From Membranipora membranacea (taxonomy: Eukaryota; Bryozoa; Gymnolaemata; Cheilostomatida; Membraniporidae): DNA of 64,000 nt. Positions 10,255 through 22,418 of the stretch are shown piece by piece. Position 1 is the stretch's first letter. The number at the start of each line of letters is the position of its first letter. The stretch lies in assembly GCA_914767715.1 (NCBI GenBank), contig OU612070.1, positions 2,621,501 through 2,685,500 on the forward strand, given 5' to 3'. The translations under genes and the position numbers were made by a program. The notes beneath the pieces were generated by a model. The model was not told the origin of the DNA, searched no databases, and was given only the letters and a program-made list of their open reading frames with translations.

Positions 10255-12316
10255 AACTCGCTATTACAAGATTATTTCACATGTGAGTTGTTCACTCTCG
10301 ATACAAGATAGCACAACTCCTAGCTTGAAAATGAGCTACCCTTGGTGATAACATCTAGTATGCAACAGATGAAGCTTGATACTCACAGGCTGTAAACATA
10401 AAGTATAGGTTACTAAGGGCAGCATATTATCTAACAGTAAAATATACGGGTCTAGTTTGGAAGGTGTCCCAATAAGGTCAGGTTCACACTAAACACCTTA
10501 TTTTAAACACATCAATAGAAAATGGCTGCAATACATTCCTGTACCTTGAATATTTGGTTAGTTTGTACTATTTAATAATACAATAACTCACATAACTGAT
10601 CAGCAGTGAAAGTTTTGAAGTTCATTCATTTCAACCCCCGACTTTTGTTCAAGCGGCAGCTTGATTTGCTTTTGTCAGCAGATGATTGGTGCTGCTACTT
10701 TATCAGTTACGTTACGAAATTAAAACCTTGCATTGTGATGTACAGTCTAATAGACAGTTTTCTGAGCTCTGATTTAGGCCTCTATTTGGAGTTGTCCTCT
10801 CTCCACTTTGGTACTTTTAACCCACGCCACATAGGAAAAACGTGCTGAAAAGAGGGTTATCTTGAAATCCGCTTATAGTAGGATAAAAAGGATTTTTGAT
10901 TCAGAATCTGCACCATTGAAAACTGATAGGGACATAGTTTGGGAAATATTTTTGGTATTCGATTAGTCAATTATATCAATTTCTGCCAGTTTTGCAGACC
11001 ATTTGGCAGAATTTTTCTTGAATTTCGTCACTAAAATTAAGATTTATCAACATTCAAGCCTCCTATGATTTGGAAACCCTGTCTCACAAAACTGTATATT
11101 GCTACCACTGTGACATTATGTTCTTTGATAATATTGTTTAAGGTCTAGTGGGCATATCACATCATAAACTTTACTATCTCGGATTTATTTTAGAAACATT
11201 TCCCACATGATTTCTTCGTTGTTATCTGCAAGGATTCAGTTTGCCTGTCTTATCAATACAAGTATGATGGTACCCCATACTTCAGGTAGGTATCATGATT
11301 CAATCAAGTAGGGAGTCACACATGGGTGATAACTGATACTTCTAGGCACAAGCATCCTGCTCAAAACTTGAGATATGCCTAAATAGTGTGACCCCAAATT
11401 TCTTTTATTCTGTGAACAGGGAAGTAATGACGAAGCAGTAAATAGTTAGATAGCTACATTATTTTAAAAGCATTAATAAGTTATTATTTTTCCAGATTAT
11501 GCCATACTTGCCAACCTGTACGCATAAAGGTTTTATGAACGCTTATTTGACACTAATTGAGTTTTAAACGCAAAACGCTAGCTGTACGCATATATGGTTT
11601 TTCAAACACCTGTTCATCTAATTAGGTAATCAAAAACGCATCTTTAGTGTTTGCTTCAGTTTACTTGCATAATCTTGTCATTGTTGATTGATAGTCTAAA
11701 CAATGAGTAACTCCTTGGTCTAAAACTCTAGTCTTGCCTTCAGAAAGCCATTGTGTTGATTTTATATGGACTTTTTACCTGGTCAAGTCTTAAATGCCCA
11801 CCTCCTTGTTTGGGTGGGATAACTCAGATCTCCTGCCCCAGTGTTTTAAGGGCAACCAAGACAGGCTAGGTTTCAAACAACTTCTCATTGATTATCAGCA
11901 GATTGCACCTTATGCATAGGAAAAAGGACAAGTGTTGAGCGATCTGTATTCTAAGCTACCAAAGACTACGTCCTGTGATAAAAGCACTTTTCGCGGGTAG
12001 CGCGAAAAAATTTTTGGGGCAATTTCTGGTCATTTAAGGCACCCTGGAGTTTTGTAAGCATTTTCAAGCATTTTGCAAGTTTTTGTAAGCATTTTGGAAA
12101 AATTAGGTTGGCAAGTCTGTTATGCGCTTACAAAATCATAAATTACATGTGACCAAATAATATAGCTTAGCTGTGATGTAAAGTTAACTGTAATTGAGCA
12201 TATCTCAGCCTAAGCAAACACCAGACAATCGACAATAGAAGAACCTTTGTGTGAGTGGCAGCTTGACATCCTGATATTTTGACCCACTCTGATTAGTTCT
12301 GGAATGACAGTATACA
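10255..12316 (+). other. Region upstream of gene A, homologous to regions upstream of B and C
   Basis: Sequence here aligns in order with 27935-29776 and 57370-59016: CTAGTATGCAA, TACTAAGGGCAGCATAT, AATAAGGTCAGG, ACTAAACACCT, AGAAAATGGCTGCA, and GATATGCCTAAATAGTGTGACCC. It therefore predates the B/C duplication. A short open frame that is 65 codons long upstream of B (28185-28382) is cut to 17 codons here, and its ATG is lost upstream of C, so that frame is not a conserved gene. No clear TATA box can be tied to a transcription start. Confidence 0.65.
11503..12119. mobile_element. 617-bp TIR element of the CATACTTGCCAA family
   Basis: Left end CATACTTGCCAACC, right end (reverse complement) CAGACTTGCCAACC. 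TTATGC flanks both sides (11497-11502 and 12120-12125). The paralogous sites upstream of B (near 29175-29195) and C lack it: there GATTATACGCTTAC runs on without interruption. So it inserted in the A lineage after A split from B/C. The terminus is shared with the MITEs at 32269 and 62272. Its interior is rich in GTAAGCATTTT and AACGC repeats and has no coding sequence. Confidence 0.8.
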
Positions 12317-12380
12317 ATGGTGTCTGGATGTAGCGGACTGGTGTCCATACTCGGGATAATCCTAATCCTCACTCAAAAAG
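12317..12380 (+). pseudogene. Gene A exon 1, signal peptide
   Basis: ATG at 12317 gives a 21-residue hydrophobic leader (MVSGCSG, then LVSILGIILILTQK) ending in phase 1 at AAAAG before GTAGTA. It shares little sequence with the leader exons of B and C but has the same length class and phase, and it follows conserved upstream DNA. Confidence 0.7.
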
Positions 12381-13974
12381 GTAGTATTTAAAACAAGATT
12401 TTTCCTTGAAGAGAAAGTCATGTACGGTTTCTAAGGAGTGATTGGATTTTAGTACAGTGTGTTTTTATTAATCATTGTCTATACCGTGAAGGACACAACC
12501 TTAACTGAGCTAACACAGCTAAACAGTAACCACTTAGCAGCTAACCCCTGTCCATGTCTTACTAAATGTGACTCCACCTCCTACATATTTACATTATTTG
12601 ACACAGTGATATTGGTGGTTAATCCTACCCTAGGTGCCCGTTAAGTCTGCCTCATTGCTAACTTGCGAACTGAGTAAACTTGTTTCAAAGCCAGAAAAAA
12701 TCTTTATTTTATTTGGACTCAAAAATGAGATAAATTTGAGGGTGAATGGGATTGGAAATCAGACTGAGTTTAATCCTGATCTCGGTCAAGAAAGATCCTG
12801 AGCTGATTGTGTATTGCATGCCAGTGTGAAAAACATGATAAAAATTCACTATTCTTTTTCAGGGGAGATCTGCTATCTTGCCCAATAAATGCACTTAGGC
12901 CATTTGTTGCATGTTCCGGGTATTACTTGTACACAGATAGCCCAACCATCAAATTGTTTGTTGGTGCTTTTGTCCATTCCCACCTTTCCACTGAAAATCC
13001 TGGGGACTGCACTGCATGTTCTATGGTAGCTCTATGGTAGCTCTATGGTAGCTCTATGGTAGCTCTATGGTAGTTCTATGGTAGCTCTATGGTAGCTCTA
13101 TGGTAGCTCTATGGTAGCTCTATGGTAGTTCTATGGTAGCTCTATGGTAGCTCTATGGTAGCTCTATGGTAGCTCTATGGTAGCTCTATGGTAGCTCTAT
13201 AGTAAACTTTGACAGTTGACAGTTCGGTGATAGTTTCTATTGTGTTCATATTATTTTCAAGGCAAAGCAAACTGTGCAAGCCTGCATCAACATTTTTTTT
13301 CAAAACATTATGAATATGTTATGCTCATCTCATCTGCCAAAAACATCTTTCCCAGCAGATTAATTTTTAATTGTTTAAACCACTGCTGCCACACAGCCAA
13401 ATGTGTGCTTATAGAATTCTGTGTAGCTCAAAACTAGTAAAATGAGGCTGCAATCTCAGCATTGTCACCTAATGAGCAGCTAATTTGCACAAATTGCTTG
13501 TCAAAATTAGGGTATGATATTAATTATCTAGTTACTACCTTACTAGTGCACACTGTACACGTCATAAGCCGGTGCATAGATCTCATGCCCTGATTTTGAA
13601 GATCAGTTTGTGAAAATTATTTGTTCAATAGGTGACAATTATGAGGTAAGTCTCAATTAATTATCTTGGAGTAGTAGTTTAAAGGATAATACTTATGTGA
13701 CGTAATGCGCATAACCTTAATGCCTAAAATGTGCCTGATCCTAGATAATGAAATTGACCCTGGGTTGTCACATCTAATTCTTTCTGTTGATACCCAATCT
13801 AAATGAATCAATTCACTCTCTATCAATCCGAGATATGCATGCAATAGTATATCTCTGATTAGTGTGGCACAGTTCTTTGATTTAATTATGTTTAGTGTGC
13901 TAGACATAACAAGGTCTTTGATGAATATATTCTGTGTACTTGCTTCGTTTAAACCAATCGTTTTTTGTTTGTAG
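12381..13974 (+). other. Gene A intron 1
   Basis: Contains the 11-bp minisatellite at 13019-13201. Open frames on either strand (for example 13653-14024, minus) have no recognisable motif. Confidence 0.55.
13019..13201. repeat. 11-bp minisatellite, about 16 copies
   Basis: The unit TATGGTAGCTC repeats about 16 times; a GTTC variant appears at least twice among GCTC units. The 11-bp period is not a multiple of three, so it would cycle through all frames. It lies in intron 1 of gene A; no equivalent is seen in B or C. Confidence 0.95.
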
Positions 13975-14217
13975 GAGAATGTACCGATACCATAAACGTA
14001 GCTGTGAATAAAACTGCAACACAAAGCTCACAATAAATTAATCATCCAGCTAGCTTAGCGGTAGATGGATCAAGAGATGGGACACAAATCCCAGGCATAC
14101 CAAATCGGGATGGGCAGTTTTCTCATACACAGGACGGATCTCCACAATGGTGGATGGTGGATCTTGGGAAGGTGTTGTTTGTTTACAGAGTCAGATTGTG
14201 GAACAGAATAAGCCACC
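13975..14217 (+). pseudogene. Gene A exon 2, first half of lectin-like domain 1, with stop
   Basis: Encodes NVAVNKTATQSS, then a TAA (14034-14036), then NHPASLAVDGS and WWMVDLGKVLFVYRV, matching B exon 2 (NIAVNKTATQKS, NHPPGLAVDGS, WWKVDLGAVFYIYRV). The LAVDG and WW-VDLG words are hallmarks of F5/8C and F-type-lectin folds. Ends before GTAAGT. Confidence 0.8.
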
Positions 14218-14546
14218 GTAAGTAGTCTACGTATGCTGTTTAACACAATCGGTAAATTATGAAATTTTTAATTTACAATTAACAATTGTAAATTGAATAT
14301 ATCTATTTATTGCTGCCGAAGGGATAATTCCACCTCATAGCTGCACTCTGATCCGTACATAAGTATGTTTCTGTTGGCGGAGTGAATTATTCTTAAAATT
14401 CGCCAATATTGTCACACGATGAGGGGTCTTGCAAAAGGTGGTTAGCCATTGTATTGGCTGAATATTATTCATCTCTTCAACAAAATGTATATACTGTACA
14501 ATAGTTTGTTTATGATTACTGCATTGAACTTCATGTTTGATTACAG

Positions 14547-14779
14547 CTGAACGCTTAGCAATGTTTTCTCTACTCACCACCACAAAAGAAGTTTTAAATT
14601 CTAACGAGAATCCTTCACTTGAGTCCCAGGTCTGGAGGACCCGTACCACCAGAGATGACCCATATCCTTCCACTTGGGGAGAGGAGCAATTCACTCCACC
14701 GGTCGCTGCCCGTCATCTTGCAGTTTTTAACAGGGGAATGAAGGTGCTACACTAGTTGAGCTAGAAGTATATGGCATAT
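14547..14779 (+). pseudogene. Gene A exon 3, second half of lectin-like domain 1, frameshifted
   Basis: Starts after TTACAG; RHLAVFNRG matches RHIAVFNNG of B. After GGAATGAAG one base is missing, so the frame runs into TAG; restoring it would give TLVELEVYGI, which matches TLTEFRVFGI. Exon length is 233, one short of a frame-preserving 234. Ends before GTAAGT. Confidence 0.8.
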
Positions 14780-15262
14780 GTAAGTGAATACATGATAACT
14801 TGTAGAATGTAGGTACTCAACTATTCAGCAGTATTTTGTTTTGAAACTGCCGGCTCTGGTGACATTTTCCATCCACAACAGCCAGGAATGCTGCCTAACA
14901 AAAAACAATCATTCCAATAAAAGCAGCATTCAATGAACTTGGGATAGAAAATTAGCAAGGCTCAAATACTCATGCTGTACAATGCTAGCTAAAATAGTAC
15001 CGACAAACCTAGAGGTTTAAAGGATAGAAATATTGGTATCAATTTATTCCCACTCAAATACCGGAATCTTTCATAGTATCACAACAATGTGTCCCAGGCT
15101 ACGGTGTGCTAGGTGCTGTCTCATCTAAAAACAAATGATTGAGTTTGTAACCATTTTATAACCAAGCACATAGACCAGCAATCAAGCCAATGCTTACCTA
15201 AGTTATAAGTTTCATTTAATGTCAGTATAGATATGCATGCTTTTGATTGTAATCTCACTTAG

Positions 15263-15469
15263 ACCCAGCAACTCTGAACAACATTGCTGAACAAAAGCCA
15301 GCTGTAACTGATGTAGCCGGAGAGGTAGTACCTGGATCTCTGGTTGATGGAGTGACTTCTCCTGATGGAATATGCTCAAATACTGATGTAGTAGGTAATG
15401 TGACATGGGCTTTGGATCTCCAGGGGGATTACTCTATCCGTGCTATCAGGATCTTCACTCAAGACTGTG
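15263..15469 (+). pseudogene. Gene A exon 4, first half of lectin-like domain 2
   Basis: Open throughout: NNIAEQKPAVTD, GSLVDGVTSPDGICSN, WALDLQGDYSIRAIRIF and a final DCG, aligned with B exon 4 (LVDGMNFSPESC, WELDLLDTYLIHLVRLV, DCG). Phase 1 at both ends; donor GTAAGC, as in B and C. Confidence 0.8.
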
Positions 15470-15851
15470 GTAAGCGTGTTAATGCTCAATATAACACTGT
15501 CAAAACTAGCACCAAACCATTGATAAGAGACGTGTAATAAAAACTGATGTAGAAGAGAGGGGACAACTCTTGATTGATGTATATGAATCAACAAGAAAGG
15601 CAGCATTAAACTAGAAGCTTGCTGATTTTCCAAAACCATCCCACTTTTCATTATTCCGTATATCTTACTACAGATAAGATCCTCTTAAGATGAAATTATC
15701 CTTAATGTACTTTGTGGGGTATCCATATTAACATACTTAACAATGTGGAAAAATTCAATCGTATGTAATCGTGTAGTAAACCCACTAGGTTGAGTAGTTT
15801 TATTGGTGGGAGTCAATCTAATTCCGGAGGTTTTGCTATTATATTTTTCAG

Positions 15852-16063
15852 GTGAACTTCAACTTACCAACTTAGCTATCAGTTGAAGAGTCAATCCTAC
15901 CAAGATCTGACATCCTGCTCAATCAGTTACCCAACGTCAATACCTTCAGGTTCGTCTGCTGAAGTCCACTGCGATCAGCTGATAGCTACAACGCGTATGG
16001 TCTCAATTACTGGAACTAACCGTAACCTGGAAAAGTTTTCTGAAATACAAATATTTGGACCAT
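15852..16063 (+). pseudogene. Gene A exon 5, second half of lectin-like domain 2, frameshifted
   Basis: The frame entered from exon 4 reads GELQLTNLAIS and then meets TGA; one base further the correct frame continues LKSQSYQDLTSCS to EKFSEIQIFGP, matching GKISEIQVFGS in B. Length is 212, one base short of frame-preserving. Donor GTGAGT. Confidence 0.8.
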
Positions 16064-16419
16064 GTGAGTTTGTAAAATTTTGATTTCTTTGATAAAATAG
16101 ATCTGCTTGAATCATTATGCTGTTTGCAAATCCTCACACATCCACTTAATACCAGAGCGTTGGGTTAATGAACTCCCTCTTGAGTTCATTTTTGGGTGCA
16201 TTCATTTTTATAAACTCACAAATTAGCATGGCTGTTAATGGAACTAGCAAGCTTTTCAAGATATTTTGAAGTGCAATCGGAAGAGGCAGTGCAAACAATT
16301 AGTCGAATGGGGCATACGTATAATGCTTCCAGTTCAAATTTGATCCTGTCTCAATTTAGATGTCTGCTGAACCCGCAAACGCAGGTTCAACAGGATGTAT
16401 GGAACGGGATGTCATGTCA

Positions 16420-17680
16420 GGAGTGGTCTGATGGCTAACGGTAAGGACTTGTGATCTTTAAATCCAGGTTCAATTCCCGGCGCCGTCCAACATTTCTGAT
16501 TTGGCACTGGCAAGCCATTCATCCCAGTCAGGTCTGTTTGGAACAGGACGATAAATACAGGAGGTCTACTGAAAATCCCCCTCTGCTTCTTCTAAAAAAA
16601 GAGTAGTCCCCAGCGGCGGGCAAGGGCATAGGGTCACTACCTAGACCAGCTGTGGGCAACCTGCGACCTTTTTGCCAGTGCGTCCTCATGGGTAATATTT
16701 TGCGGCCTAATTGTTACCTCATGCCTAGAAAAGTTATTACGCATCAGTTTTGATTCTTCTTTAGTTATGTGGAGAACCATGTATGTATAGCGCCTGTACA
16801 ATATATTTCAAAAATAGTGGCAATTCTGTACTATGCAAATAACAAAGCTTCCTCAGCCACTCTACACAAAATCATCATAACTGTAGCACTGGTGTCAACG
16901 ACTATCTTAAGTTGTTTTTCTTTCAAAAATAGCACAAAACAGTGACCTTTGGATGTTAAAATTACAAAGTTCTCTACCATAATAGTTATTAGTATTTTTT
17001 GCAAAACAGTCATTTTGGACGAAAGGCAGATTTGTATCAAAAAGTCTCTTTGTTAAAAGTGCTCCTGCATTATGCTTGAAATGTTCAATATTGCCTTTCA
17101 TTTCACAACCATTTGCAAAAGAATTCTCCCTTGCAGGAGGGTGGGCGCTGTAAGATGAAAATTATGACAGGGCGCGAAAATACTTTATTCTCCATCACAA
17201 CAGTCCCGTGATGATCTTTTTACACTTTAACCCCTGGGATGACGCTACAGCACCCCTCCCACACCCGCCCTGCCCTTTGTCATACACATGAAACACAGAG
17301 ATACAGGCACGCATAAAATCAAATCATGAGGTAAAATGACGTCACGAAACTCCAGAAGATTGGATGAACCAGTATTTCTGTTGAGTTCTTGCAACATAAT
17401 GCAGTCTTTGCACAAATCTGTTTTAGTATTTACAAAATAGGAAGCACCAAAATTGTCACTCCAGTTCCAATTTTATCCCTGAAAGATATGCTGCGGCCTT
17501 TTGGGTTGAGCCTGCGTAAAATGTGGCCTTTTTCAAGAAAAGGTTGCCCAGCCATGACCTAGACCAAGTTTGGTCCATCTGCCTGCATTCCGAGTCGCTC
17601 CTGATCAACTGGTCACGCCGCGTGACCAGTGGAGGGAGCAACAGGAATGCAGGCAATTGGATTAAACTTGTTCTAGTCAC
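16420..17680 (+). repeat. tRNA-derived SINE, split by a hAT MITE
   Basis: A tRNA-like head at about 16424-16492 has GGTCTGATGGCTAACGG as A-box region and GGTTCAATTCC as B box, then a body with GGTCTGTTTGGAACAGGACG and CCCAGCGGCGGGCAAGGGC. The body is interrupted at ACCTAGAC by the MITE 16647-17556 and probably resumes after it with CAAGTTTGGTCC. A hairpin CTGGTCACGCC/GCGTGACCAG lies near 17609-17632. Confidence 0.6.
16647..17556. mobile_element. 910-bp hAT MITE with TSD ACCTAGAC
   Basis: Left end CAGCTGTGGGCAACCTGCG; right end (reverse complement) CATGGCTGGGCAACCTTTT. The GGGCAACCT core near the end and the GCGGCC/TGGCC words are typical of Charlie-like hAT elements. The 8-bp ACCTAGAC stands on both sides (16639-16646 and 17557-17564). 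The inner minus strand has broken frames with no clear transposase domain. Confidence 0.85.
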
Positions 17681-18471
17681 TACCCCACAAAAGCTGTACT
17701 TAAGGGGGCCCATTAAATAGGGCGGTCAGATTAGAACTAGTGTAAAGCATTGTACAATATGTGTACATCATCCAGGTTCTATTTACGAGAACAGGGGAGA
17801 AGGATTCCAACTGTGTGTAAAGTTTATGCATTTACCATTTTATCTGGATCCAACATTGTGCTCGCACGTTTTATATCTTTCAGAAAAATAAAGAAGCTCC
17901 TCAAAACAGCGTAAGCTTCTCAGTCTAAGTTCCAAACCCAACTGACGTGCCTTGGACTCCCAGCGCATTTATATATTAGTCAGTCATCTACGTCCCTTCT
18001 CACACCATTAGTATGATTCATCTAATTCGTAACAAAAGATCTATTAATTAAACTCAAATCACTTGAATCATAAAACCAGGCAAAGTGGGATCGGTATTTT
18101 CCCGCACCCAGTTGGGGCTTCATCCATGAGATTTTTGGACTATTTGAGTTCCGCTGTTTTATCATATTGAACAGCCAGCGGTCGATTCATTTGAAAGATC
18201 ATCTGATTTATATGTTCAACATCATCGAATTGATCATAAATAGCTCCTTTCAAGCTCCAAATGTTATTGAAACTGATATAATTAGCAAAGAAAACCCTGG
18301 ATGGTTGACTGCAAATCCGTAATAGTATCACTGCTATAGCACAATTCAATCGCGTACAACACCCTTACTTTTGCTGAATATGGTGACATGTCTAGGTTTA
18401 TCATAATGTCAATGTTGAGTACAAAGATTGCATAAATTACATGTATATACATATAATGTTTACTAGCCTAA

Positions 18472-18568
18472 GTGCTCAGACGGCTTCAATGCGAGTGGCA
18501 TGACATTATGAGTGTTTGATATTGTGATGGCATTAACTCGCATTGCATCCGTCTGGGAACTTAGACTG
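18472..18568. repeat. 97-bp imperfect palindrome
   Basis: The left arm (CTAAGTGCTCAGACGG, TCAATGCGAGT) is matched in inverse by the right arm (ACTCGCATTG, CCGTCTGGGAACTTAG). Stem with a short loop around 18515-18530. It may be a very short MITE. TTGCAT/TTGCACA-rich degenerate repeats follow to about 18690. Confidence 0.65.
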
Positions 18569-18813
18569 AAATGCGTACATATCATACATTGCACACATTG
18601 CATAAGTTGCATCAGTGTATACATTGCATATATTGCATGTGTTGCATACGTTGCGTTGTTGCCTACATTGCATGAAATTGAGACTTTACATACATAACAT
18701 ACATTATGCATTGCATAGTAGGCAAAATGCAAATGTGCTTCATTTAATGTAATAAACTACATAGTTTATTGTATTAGATAATTTTTCATATTTGATAATA
18801 TCTTTTTCATCAG

Positions 18814-19035
18814 GGTCAAAAAACTTTGCACTCGATAGAAATGGTGGAAAGGCAGAACAATCTGAAGTATATGGTGACTGGGATGTCAACAGAGCTAATG
18901 ATGGTCAAATAGGCAGTGGAGCAGGTTTTATTACACATACTGCAGAGGGCACAGATAAATGGCTGAAGATAGATCTTAACCATTACATGTACCTAGTCAA
19001 AATGGTTATTTACAACTGGGATCAAGAATGTTGTG
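18814..19035 (+). pseudogene. Gene A exon 6, first half of lectin-like domain 3
   Basis: Open throughout: VNRANDGQIGSG, ITHTAEGTDKWLKIDL, YLVKMVIYNWDQECCG. The IDL, IYN and DCC-like CCG words fit F-type-lectin-like domains; B exon 6 has SRANDGTKGTG, ITHTAQSENQWLKIDL and VVYNRVGDC. Donor GTAAGA. Confidence 0.82.
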
Positions 19036-20418
19036 GTAAGATATGTGAACATTTTTGCTCTATTTTGCACCTTTGCATTTAGAATTGGCTTAACATGAAC
19101 ATAAGCTTCCAATGCTGATACAAGATAGGCCTCTCACATACCTGACAAGTCTCCCTTTTTGGTAGGGAGGCTCCCAGTTTTTAGGGTCTTTTTCAACCTC
19201 CTCCCTATCCCCCTTTTTCCTCCCTTTTTTCAGCTTCCTTTACCCAGAACATTTTTCAAGCTTCTTTTTGCAAGGGAAACTACGTATTCCTACCTCAACA
19301 GTGCATATACCTATGTAATTGCTTATTACCATTACTGCTTGCATGTATAATCAGGTGAAATGACGCGATTCATAATATGAAAGCTCAAGTTTTGGTTTAG
19401 AAATATGACAAACGAGTGCTGAATTGCATCCCCCGCACTGCAAGACGCAGAGTGGTATTCCGGGTTGGGAGTTTTGTTGTGAACGAGTTTAGATGAATGT
19501 GGTTACGCATAATGTGAATCCTAGTAGAGATTGTGAGTATGAGGAATTTTATGTATTACATTAGCTAGTTGCCTTCTCGTGTACAAGAGAAGACAACTAC
19601 AAAGTATCACAAATATGTTTAACAGTATGAATGGGAAGCCCTAGTTCATACATGAATGAACATGGATGATTGGGGAGAGTGAGTGAGGTATTAATAGCAA
19701 GTAAAGAGCTTAGCTCAGGGACTCTTGACCCACCGAGAGAACTGAGCACAACAAAAATATTAATTGGAGCTGAAATATGTGGCAGCAGGACCCAGATATC
19801 TAGCCACACATTCAGTATTAGATAGTATTAGAAAACCACCAGAAAATAACAACAAAAACAGCAACAAACAGCAACAAACAGCAACAAACAGCAACAAACA
19901 GCAACAAACAACAACAACATGATTGTGTGATTGTGCTTGCGAGTTAATATCTTGTTCTGTTTATATTTGTATATGTTTTCTATCATGACGTTGTCTCTCA
20001 CCCATGTTTTTGTCTATCTCTAGGTTCGATATCACCGTAACAGGACAGGTCGATCAGGATTAAAATTACTTTGATGGTTGTCGATTCAGAGGTAGAATAG
20101 TGTAATTCGGTGAGTTGTATATTTATATAAATTGAGCATCTGCCATTAACTGGTTGTTAGTGTACACCCCAAAGTGCACCATTTAGAGTACATCAGTTTG
20201 TACGCGGAGACCTCCTGATTTCTGGGTCTACCAACTTGTCATGTATGGCCTCTCATAAACTTGTTTTTCCTTTTTTCATAGACATCAGAAAGTTGTAACT
20301 GGAAAGCTCACAATCATGACGTCTGTTTGACATCTCCCGTATTCATGGAAAATATATAACACGTAAAACAAGTAATGTATATTAAGTTTGTGGATTACTG
20401 CATTATATTGTATTATAG
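19036..20418 (+). other. Gene A intron 6
   Basis: About 1.4 kb. Holds a pyrimidine-rich tract (19150-19260) and a 10-bp tandem repeat of CAGCAACAAA, about six copies, at about 19855-19915. No exon recognised. Confidence 0.55.
19855..19915. repeat. 10-bp tandem repeat CAGCAACAAA
   Basis: About six near-identical copies passing into an AAC-rich tail. Confidence 0.9.
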
Positions 20419-20645
20419 TTGATAGATGCAGCAAGCTAGTTTTTACACATCCAAGACTCAAGGAGGGAATGCAGGTGTTCCTGGCTCATATAACTGGAAT
20501 CTCTGCCATTAAAACAAGAATCCAATAAGTGAAATGGATTACATACAGTGCGATGACAATAGACAGCCATTCACTCGGCAAATTGCTGTCAAAGTCGGAT
20601 TTGATAAGGGCGTCCAACTGAGAGAATTTGAGGCCTATGGACTTG
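20419..20645 (+). pseudogene. Gene A exon 7, second half of lectin-like domain 3, frameshift and stop
   Basis: After GTT-GAT-AGA one base is missing relative to B. The downstream frame carries TAA at 20510-20512 where B has TAC, then MDYIQCDDNRQPFT and VQLREFEAYGL, which match B closely (MDYIQCDDNRQPLT, VKLREFEAYGL). Length is 227, one short of B. Donor GTTAGT. Confidence 0.85.
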
Positions 20646-20820
20646 GTTAGTGTTGATTCATCAGGCAATTTCCCCTATACTATCAAAGTTTGAATTTTTA
20701 GGTTTTGATTGTGGATGTCAAAGTGAAGTAATGAAGCACATTTCAGAACTGTATTTGGTATATCAATTCATCGTAAAAAGAGCTTACATTTCAAATTCAG
20801 CTATTTTTCTTCTGTTGTAG

Positions 20821-20938
20821 AACCTGGTCAATTTGATGTATATCCGATAATAGCTCTCAAGTTCAGCAACTCAACACACCTTGTGATGGCTCTCCATCAG
20901 TGGAATAATAACATGACAGGTGATGTACCGCCATCGAG
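20821..20938 (+). pseudogene. Gene A exon 8, first half of FN3-like domain 1
   Basis: Open: EPGQFDVYPIIALKF, SNSTHLVMALHQW, NNNMTGDVPPSR; B exon 8 has SNSTDLVMSLYQW and NNMTGDAPPS. Same length (118) and same phase-2 donor as B. Confidence 0.85.
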
Positions 20939-21049
20939 GTAAGTGGTGTTCTGTATGCCTCATCTTGCATGCGGCATAGTAGTTAAAGAGACTGGCTAAT
21001 AGTTCCGTCCCATTGCTGCTTCATGCAGACTCCAATATGATTGGATTAA

Positions 21050-22418
21050 GGTAATGTCAAAGACCGATCCGAATATCAACGTATCATATACCGTTGGAAA
21101 GCTGCCGAGCTACTGAAAATGAATACCTGAACAAAAACTTGATTCGATGACGTTGTGTCATTTTAGGGATGAAATGAGGCAAAAACCGCTGTTTTTGTCA
21201 ATGCAGATGGAGGAGTCAAATTAATTGCAAAAAATTTCAAAACATATGGAATGTATACTTAGAGATTGCATTCATCATAAAATTTGATTTTCTCTGATAT
21301 ATGACTAGTCTAAATTGACTTTCTACGTCACGCCATACAACGCATTTTTTTTTGTGAAGCCGTGAAAATATGTGAAATTTCAATCATAAATTCACAACAG
21401 ATCATAGGCTCGAATCAAAATTAATTATGATTTTCGCTTAGAGTACTCTTCAAATGTCATACACATTGACTTTCAAAAAATTAGCTTGCATATTGCAGTA
21501 GACTCTTGAATGCGGCTAATATTTCTGCCACCTTTGCATAACGCCAAACATGCTGTCCAAATAACCATTATTGTGGCCAAACAAAGCTTTTTTGAAAGTT
21601 TTCACATACAAAGCCGCTTTCATTAACCATGGTGCACACAAGAAACGCCAACATAATTTTTCATTACATCTTCATTTTTCTTGAATTTAACGCAAAAGAA
21701 TGCCAAAAAACACCTCAAAAGTCCTTAAAAAGACCTCATAAGTCCCTAAAAATAGCTGTTGTTTGGCATTCTTTTGCGTTAAATTCAAGAACAATAAAGA
21801 TGCAATGAAAAATTATGTTGGCATTTTCTGTGTGTACCATGGTTAATGAAAACGGCTTTGTATGTGAGAACTTTCAAAAATCTTTGTTAGGCCACAATAA
21901 TGGTTATTTGGACAGCATGTTTGACGTTATGCAAAGGTGGCGAAAATATTAACCGTATTCGAGAGTCTACTGTCATTGCAATATGCAAGCTAATTTTTTG
22001 AAAGTCAATGTGTATGACATTTGAAGAGTACTCTAAGAGAAAATCATAATTAATTTTGATTCGAGCCTATGATCTGTTGTGAATTAATGATTGAAATTTC
22101 ACATAGTTTCACGGCTTCACAAAAAAAATGCGTTGTATGGCGTGACGTAAAAATTTAGACTAGTCATATATCAAAGAAAATCAAATTTTACAATGAAGGC
22201 AATCTTTAAGTATACATTCCACCTGATTTGAAATTTCTTGCAATTAATTTGACTGCTCAATCTGCATCGACAAAAAGAGCGTTTTCTGCCTCATTTCCTC
22301 CCTAAAATGACACAACGTCATCGAATCAAGTTTTTGTTCAGGTATTCATTTTCAGTAGCTCGGCAGCTGTCCAACGGTATATGATATGTTGATATTCGGA
22401 TCGGTCTTTGACATTACC
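21050..22418. mobile_element. 1.37-kb TTAA-flanked foldback element
   Basis: Two arms of about 650 bp are near-perfect inverted copies, starting GGTAATGTCAAAGACC at 21050 and ending with its reverse complement at 22418; the turn is near 21720-21750. TTAA stands at 21046-21049 and 22419-22422, the target duplication of piggyBac- and Kolobok-type transposases. No protein is encoded. It lies in the intron between exons 8 and 9 of gene A; a transcript would fold into a very long hairpin. Confidence 0.92.

Larger units (their letters stand above)
16064..18813 (+). other. Gene A intron 5, expanded by mobile elements
   Basis: At 2.75 kb this is much longer than the matching B intron (about 0.5 kb). 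It holds a SINE interrupted by a hAT MITE (16420-17700), a 97-bp palindrome and degenerate TTGCAT-type repeats (18472-18690). I see no exon here. Confidence 0.6.

Noticed and set aside
13019-13201. CRISPR-like array
   Set aside because: Direct 11-bp head-to-tail repeats without spacers, in an intron of an animal gene: a minisatellite.
16647-17556. hAT transposase inside the 910-bp MITE
   Set aside because: Minus-strand frames near 16831-17101 show at most faint similarity; no BED or hATC words could be read.
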